DNA of 64,000 bases from Amoeboaphelidium protococcarum. Taxonomy: Eukaryota; Aphelidiomycota; Aphelidea. A model generated the notes under the pieces. It saw only the letters and a list, made by a program, of their open reading frames with translations. It was not told the DNA's origin and ran no database searches. A program made the translations under genes and the position numbers. The stretch lies in the NCBI GenBank assembly GCA_023515745.1, contig JALECJ010000001.1:930001-994000 (forward strand). The letters run 5' to 3'. This document shows, piece after piece, positions 58,746 to 64,000 of this stretch (the stretch's first letter is position 1; each line of letters begins with the position of its first letter).

Positions 58746-59894
58746 ATGGACTCTGTGCATCTATAGTAGTAAGAGCAAAACTTGCTACTGGTTAAACTTA
58801 TTAAAGAATTGCGCCATGAAGCGAATAAGAAGAATGACCAGCTACTGATTAAGAATTATCAATTGGCTGCTTAGTTGAATCGTTTGGAGCGGTAGCATGA
58901 ATGTCAACTGGCTCAGATGGATTCTGAAGTGTAATAACTAATGGCTTCTCTGGAGCTACTTAAAGTGGATGGCACTGAGGATAAGTAATCGCTCATTAAG
59001 AACTTGGTAATGGAACTGAATCAGTACTCAACTCAGGCGTAGTAATCTACTAATAGTGGGAACCATATCGATGGAACTACTCAAACCAAGACTGAATTGG
59101 TGAATTTTGACAAGATCACTCTGGCAATGGAGGCGAGCATAGTGAAGGAGCAGGCAATTAACAAGAATCTGCTTCAGTCTATATCTGCATTGTAAAAAGA
59201 ACATCGTGAACGGGATCATTTGCAGTAGAAGCAAATCAGCTCATTGCAAGAGAGTATTACATCGCTGTAGAATCAATTGCAAGACTCTGAGTAAAGTAAC
59301 GCCAGACTCAGAGCTTATGTAAAGTAGATGTAATCACAGCAGGATGCATCTTTGGCCGTAAATCCTGCGAATGGAGATTATGACAGACTTCGCGGCTTGT
59401 AGCAACAGCTCGACAGTCAGATTGAGATTAATGAAAAGTTCAAGAAGATTCTCAAGTTCAACTCGTCCTGTCATGGAGATGGTGACAAAGAGTACAGGAA
59501 GCTTTTGGATCTTTATAATGAGTCTCTGAACCAGATTGAATAGTTGAAGCGTCAGAAGGGGCTGTATCTGGTTGATAGCGTGCCATTTTCTGGCAATAAT
59601 GATGCAGGTAGTGACGGTGAGGATGATCATGATGATGATGTTGGCCCAGTGTCAGTCAGACATTAGGAGTATGTTAGACATCTGGCAGAGGAGCGAGATG
59701 CCTGGAAAGAGAATATAAGGCTACTAGAACAGGAGGTACTTCGTCTATCCTCTTTGCGCCAGGATATTGAGTATTGCGATCAGGCAACATCAACCGCGGA
59801 TCTCTAACAAGACATCAATTATGACATCTGTCCGCATTGTGATAAGAAGGAGGAAATTTTAAATGTGTAAATATAATCAACATCATTCTATTGA
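58746..59894 (+). CDS. long coiled-coil protein with C-terminal CxxC motif
   Basis: About 382 aa when started at ATG 58746; the frame is open upstream to 58512, but that part looks non-coding. Heptad-type text covers most of the protein (KLIKELRHEANKKNDQLL, LAAQLNRLERQHECQLAQ, ELVNFDKITLAMEASIVKEQ, RLLEQEVLRLSSLRQDIEY). It is rich in Gln, most of it TAG- or TAA-encoded. It ends with ICPHCDKKEEIL, a possible metal-binding or redox pair. A scaffold or tethering role is inferred. Confidence 0.6.
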
Positions 59895-59957
59895 TTTAGT
59901 CTATTATCAACTCCTATTCATATGTATATAAATACTTCTGTTATTCAGATAAAGCGA

Positions 59958-60632
59958 TCAGAACATCAGCATTAGAACACCGGCTGCAATAGCGGACCAT
60001 CCGCCCAAAGCAATGACAGAGGCATCATTAGTGCTAGTGGAAGCTTCAGTGGTAGCAGGATCAGAGGTGGAGACAGATTTCTCACCGTTAGCAGCAACAC
60101 CACAAACTCTACCACCATCCTTTAGAGTGATACAACCATTGTAGGATCCAGAGCCAGAGATTTGACCATCAGCGTACTTGCCGCTACCTTGAGCAGAACC
60201 CTCGACAGAGTTTCCATCAAATGTACCGCGACCGGTGATTGAACCTTGAGTTTCGACAGTGTGAGCATCCTTATCATAGGTAGCACCACCGTGAGCAGCA
60301 CCTTCAACACCGGCGCCATGAGGACCAGTGACGCGACCGGAGACGAATCCAATGGCACTCTCATCTTACTTACCGCTACCAGTGATGGCACCAGCGGCAT
60401 CAACGTGGCCAACAGGAGTCATGAAATCCAACTCAGCCTAACCATTGGCAGCGACATAGTTAATCTCAGAGACTGGAGGATTGTAGACACCGTTACCGAC
60501 GATAGCACCAGTAGCGTTGGCCTGAACCATCTGATCACCGATAGATGCAGATCCAACATTGTTTAAAACAACAGCAGACGCGTTCAGAGTAGCGATAGTA
60601 GCCAGGACAGACAAGACGATTTTAGTTTGCAT
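59958..60632 (-). CDS. secreted Gly/Ser-rich protein with GPI-type tail
   Basis: A 224-aa protein with a signal peptide (KIVLSVLATIATLNASAVVL), then an irregular repeat body of beta-type Gly/Ser text (GAIVGNGVYNPP; GAITGSGKQDESAIGFVSGR; SITGRGTFDGNSVEGSAQGS; ISGSGSYNGCITLKDG). The Ser/Thr-rich stalk SVSTSDPATTEASTSTNDAS leads to a hydrophobic end (VIALGGWSAIAAGVLMLMF), a good GPI-attachment signal. Surface localisation is inferred. No family recognised. It diverges from the FOL1 region. Confidence 0.7.
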
Positions 60633-60699
60633 TTTTAGTAGATTAGATATTACTTTTACTTTTACTTTAAGGTATTCGATTTTGGTTAGAAAGAGAAAG

Positions 60700-61101
60700 A
60701 TGGATAGCCATTAACGCCTTTTATAGTGCTAGCAATCCTATTAATAGTATCACCAAGAGCTTGAATTGGAAACTTGGCACTTGAAACAGTTTCCATTTAG
60801 ACATCTTGATGTACAAAATTAGAAAGCCTATTTTTAGTAACACAAAGTGCTCATTTCGGAGAATATACTTGACTCAAAAAACAATGATAGCGGGTACTTA
60901 TAGGATGTTAATGATAGTGAATTTGAGTATTTCACCTTCCTCAATAGAGCAGCAGTCTCTGCTATGTATGGGGGAGACAATGGCCGGCCGGTCGAGCAAG
61001 AAACTGCGAAGCGGCGCAGCAAAGTTTAAACGCTCCAACCATTCATCATCATCTATACCGAAAACCTATTAATTGATTGTAAAGGACAAGAAATAAGGGA
61101 G
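60700..61101 (+). other. in-frame 134-codon extension upstream of FOL1
   Basis: The FOL1 frame is open upstream of ATG 61102 to ATG 60700 with no TGA. The translated text looks protein-like (ELELETWHLKQFPFRHLDV, then NDSEFEYFTFLNRAAVSAM, then LQPFIIIYTENLLIDCKG) but Gln is very frequent (about 14 percent), as expected if UAR-rich non-coding DNA were read. It may be an N-terminal domain, a 5' UTR, or chance. It starts 67 bp from the divergent GPI-type gene. Confidence 0.4.
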
Positions 61102-63426
61102 ATGCAAGACAAGATTATTGTAGAGAATTTGTAGGTGCGTAATATTATTGGCGTTGACACTTGGGAGAGAAGTAAGAGGCAGCCGATTCTGTTGACAATC
61201 ACCGTGTACACAGATGTAAAAGAAGCTGGCGCTCATGATCTGCTCAGCGATACCGTCAACTACGGGACACTGTCCAAGACTGTAATGGAGTTTAGCGAAG
61301 CGTCCACGTACAAATCCATAGAATCGCTGGCAGCTGGCATTTGTGTAAAGTGTTTCGACTCCTTCCCATCTGTAGGCAGGCTGACTGTTCGCGTTGAAAA
61401 GCCAAAGACTCTTTTACACGCCAAATCTGCCGGTGTTGTTATAACGCGTCTGAGGAGTGATGAAAGTTGGCTGAAAGGTTTGACTGAAGCACCGGCAACA
61501 TATTTAGAACATATGAAGTCTGATTATGTGTTTGTGAATTCAATTGAGATTTCAGCTCTGGTTGGTGTTAATCCCTGGGAGCGTGAATAGTAGTAGCGTG
61601 TTGCATGCTCGCTGAGGTTCCGACCTCTACTGGGTCATGTTAACAAGGCGCACAACTTTAGAACGATTAGTCGCGTTGTGCAGCAATGTATTGAATAGTC
61701 CTCTTTCAAGACGGTGGAGGCACTGGCTACTGCTGTAGCAAAGCTTTGTATTTTATAGTGCGGCGTAGATGAGATATTCGTTCGCATTGAAAAGCCTTCA
61801 GCTATACTGTTTGCTGATGCTGCTGTTATTGAAATATAGCGTTAGAGATCTGATTTCACTCCTCAATTGAGTCGTGATGTCAATGGCAACACTTTGAGTA
61901 CGGTGTTCATAGCCTTGGGATCTAATATTGGAGACAGAGCTGGTAATATCCATAAAGCTCTATCTCTCTTGACGGCAAACGGCGATGTAAAATTGATAAC
62001 CACATCGTATATGTACGAAAGCGCGCCGTAGTATGTCGTGGATTAGGCTGCCTTTATTAATGCAGTGTGTGAAGTTGAGACCAGTCTGGATCCTGTGGCA
62101 TTGCTTGGCTTTCTAAAGCATATTGAGTCTGAGGTAGGGAGAACCGAAACATTTAGATACGGGCCCAGAGTGATAGATTTGGACATTATTCTTTATGACT
62201 AGCTAGTGTTAGATACACCCCAGCTGTAGATTCCTCATCCGAGATTGCATGAGCGAGAATTTGTACTCAGACCATTGTGTGATATCGACCCTGATCTGAC
62301 ACACCCAAAGTTATTTAAATCTGTCAATCAGCTGCTTAATTCTGTGTTAAAGAAGTCTCCAAGTTCTGTTGTACAAGTCACTCCCGTTGGAAATGGAAGA
62401 TTATTGAAATTTGGTTAGAAGACTTTGATGATGGGAATTCTGAATGTAACGCCTGACTCTTTTTCAGATGGTGGACTCTACTATGATACTGATGCTGATA
62501 AGAGCGGGTAGTAGTCTCTCTCAAAGCTATTATCTATATTGTCGACGGATACTTTGGATGTTGAAAAGATTTTAGCGGTTCCGTAACTGTAGGTGGAGTC
62601 ATTAAGTGGCAAGTTTCGAAACCATTTGAAGGAAGCCGTGCAGACAATGATTGACAATGACTGTGATATAGTTGATGTTGGTGGTTATTCTACACGCCCC
62701 GGTGCTGATGAAGTTTCTATAGAAGAAGAGTTACGGCGTGTTATTCCCGTTATTTAGTTGATCAAGTAAGAGTTTGGCGGCAAGATTCTGATTTCCGTAG
62801 ATACATTCAAGTCGGCTGTTGCATAATGTGCTGTTAAATGCGGCGCCAATATTGTGAATGATGTTACTGGTGGCAATGGGGATAAGGATATGTTGAGTGT
62901 TGTATCACAACTCCAAGTTCCGTATGTGTTGATGCACTCTAGAGGCACCCCTAAAACTATGATGCAGCTGACTGATTACTCACAATACAAAAGTAATGAA
63001 AGTGATCTACCAGCTGTCGTCCGTGGTGTCGCAGTTGAATTGCTTCAGAGCGTCAATGCTGCAACAAATAGCGGAATTTACCGTTGGAATATTATCATAG
63101 ATCCCGGTGTTGGATTTGCTAAAGATGCCGCGTAAAATATGTAGTTGATGAAGCATCTGAAAAGTCTGCGTACATGCCTATCGTCTGATCAACATTCGGT
63201 TGATGCTGTTATTCAAAGCCTGATCAAGTTTCCCATGCTCGTCGGATCATCTAGGAAGAGATTTATCAGTGCCATCACAGGTAAAGAGGGAGCATAAGAG
63301 TGTGTATGGGGCACATCAGCTACTTGTACAGTTGCCATCATGAATGGGGCAGACATTCTTCGCGTTCACGATGTCAAGGAGATGCGCGATGTGATCAAAG
63401 TCAGTGACTCCCTTTATCGTTAATGA
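61102..63426 (+). CDS. FOL1: folic acid synthesis protein (DHNA-HPPK-DHPS trifunctional)
   Basis: A 774-aa trifunctional enzyme of folate synthesis, as in fungi. Two dihydroneopterin aldolase-like repeats come first (NLQVRNIIGVDTWERSKRQ and SALVGVNPWERE). The HPPK begins with STVFIALGSNIGDRAGNIHK (~266) and has RYGPRVIDLDIILYDQ and IPHPRLHEREFVLRPL. The DHPS starts MMGILNVTPDSFSDGG (~444), with DIVDVGGYSTRPGA, NIVNDVTGGN, MHSRGTPKTM, IIIDPGVGFAKDA and MLVGSSRKRFI. All three parts look catalytically complete. It ends TAA TGA, so TAA is read through. In-frame sequence continues upstream (separate entry). Confidence 0.95.
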
Positions 63427-63536
63427 GAAGCACTGAGTGGCAGTAATTTAAGAATAGAGCAACAATAAGTAAGGGAAATCTATGCATAAATTCATACATA
63501 GTGACTGCATACTTTAGAAATAAAAAAGTTTAATCA

Positions 63537-63780
63537 TCAATCATCACGCTTATTGCCACTTTCCCTCTTCTCCCTTGCTTCTCTCTCCATTTAAATAAAC
63601 TTGTCGTAATATTCCGCGGCCACTTTTCGCACATCTGGCACCTACAAGAGAACATTGCTTCTGGAAGACTTTGATTCAATTAATGAATTCACTTAAATAA
63701 AGTTATCTTACCTAATAATTTTAAGCTATATACACGCCACTAATTCCACCAACGATAAATCCCCAAAAGAATCGACCCAT
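63537..63780 (-). CDS. STMP1-like mitochondrial micropeptide (DUF4535 family)
   Basis: A 57-aa micropeptide in two exons: 63712-63780, intron 63642-63711 (70 nt, GTAAGA...TTGTAG, phase 0) and 63537-63641. The N-terminal helix GFIVGGISGVYIAQNYQVPD matches the family consensus (Gly-rich helix, then YxAQNYxxP) of short transmembrane mitochondrial proteins. The tail is charged (KFIQMEREAREKRESGNKRD). Two Gln before the junction and in exon 2 are TAA/TAG. A mitochondrial inner-membrane location is inferred from family knowledge. Confidence 0.75.
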
Positions 63781-63825
63781 TATGTGTGTTCTTTAATTCC
63801 CAATAAATATTAATCTTGAAAAGAA

Positions 63826-63831
63826 ACGCGT
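63826..63831. promoter_or_regulatory. ACGCGT (MCB-like) box
   Basis: 46 bp upstream of the STMP1-like start codon, in a promoter-like position. Nothing else is recognised between here and the window end. Confidence 0.3.
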
Positions 63832-64000
63832 TATTTTAAAGGGGAGGAATGAGTGGAGGCTCAACAAAGAATTTTGAATTGTAACAAATGATCAGGTTGA
63901 AATACGAGAGAGTTTGAGAGCTGAACACACAGCGGAATCGAAGTCAATTTAACGCGCCCAATCAATTGCTGCAACATTTCTTACTCGCTATAGTTATACG

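Overview
The window is nuclear DNA of a eukaryote that reads UAA and UAG as glutamine and stops only at UGA. Translated that way, broken reading frames become full-length conserved proteins, and every confidently identified gene but one ends in TGA. The gene set is fungal in character: a DUG3-type amidotransferase, VID27, TRS85, a FOL1 folate enzyme, an ECM33-type wall protein, an OMS1 methyltransferase, a 161-residue tropomyosin, an SLT2-type MAP kinase and a cytochrome b5-acyl-CoA dehydrogenase fusion. A fungus-like code with UAR as Gln points to the base of the fungal lineage. From memory, aphelids such as Amoeboaphelidium have been described with this code, but I could not check that.

Layout. 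1-27.7 kb is a compact housekeeping block: an HMG-like fragment, RBM8A/Y14, OMS1, an M16 metallopeptidase, IML2/TTC39, DCP2, DRS1, a GRR1-like F-box protein, an ECM33-like protein, TRS85, an SLT2-like MAPK and ESS2. Several secreted or membrane proteins without recognised relatives are interspersed. 28-40.5 kb is an accessory island. It holds an RNA polymerase I A34-like gene, a pair of overlapping ORFs, two tandem copies of a secreted ~590-residue protein family, and between them an apparently intact 6.6-kb LINE with a perfect 13-bp target-site duplication. 41-53 kb is housekeeping again: cyt b5-ACAD, a Myb-like protein, tropomyosin, VID27, DOHH, COQ7, TGS1 and DUG3. 53-57.1 kb holds a third copy of the secreted family followed by a second A34-like gene, which is an inverted duplicate of the 28-32 kb arrangement. 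57.2-63.8 kb holds PET100, two probable coiled-coil or cell-cycle proteins, a GPI-type secreted protein, FOL1 and an STMP1-like micropeptide.

Introns are few, short (53-75 nt), GT-AG, and lie within the first ~120 coding nucleotides. Intergenic spaces are mostly 60-500 bp. The hexamer ACGCGT (fungal MCB box) is noticeably common, including in several promoters. No rRNA, tRNA or CRISPR array was recognised.

The most unusual parts are the code itself, the code-adapted LINE with an extra opposite-strand ORF in its 5' region, and the secreted-protein/A34 segmental duplication around it.
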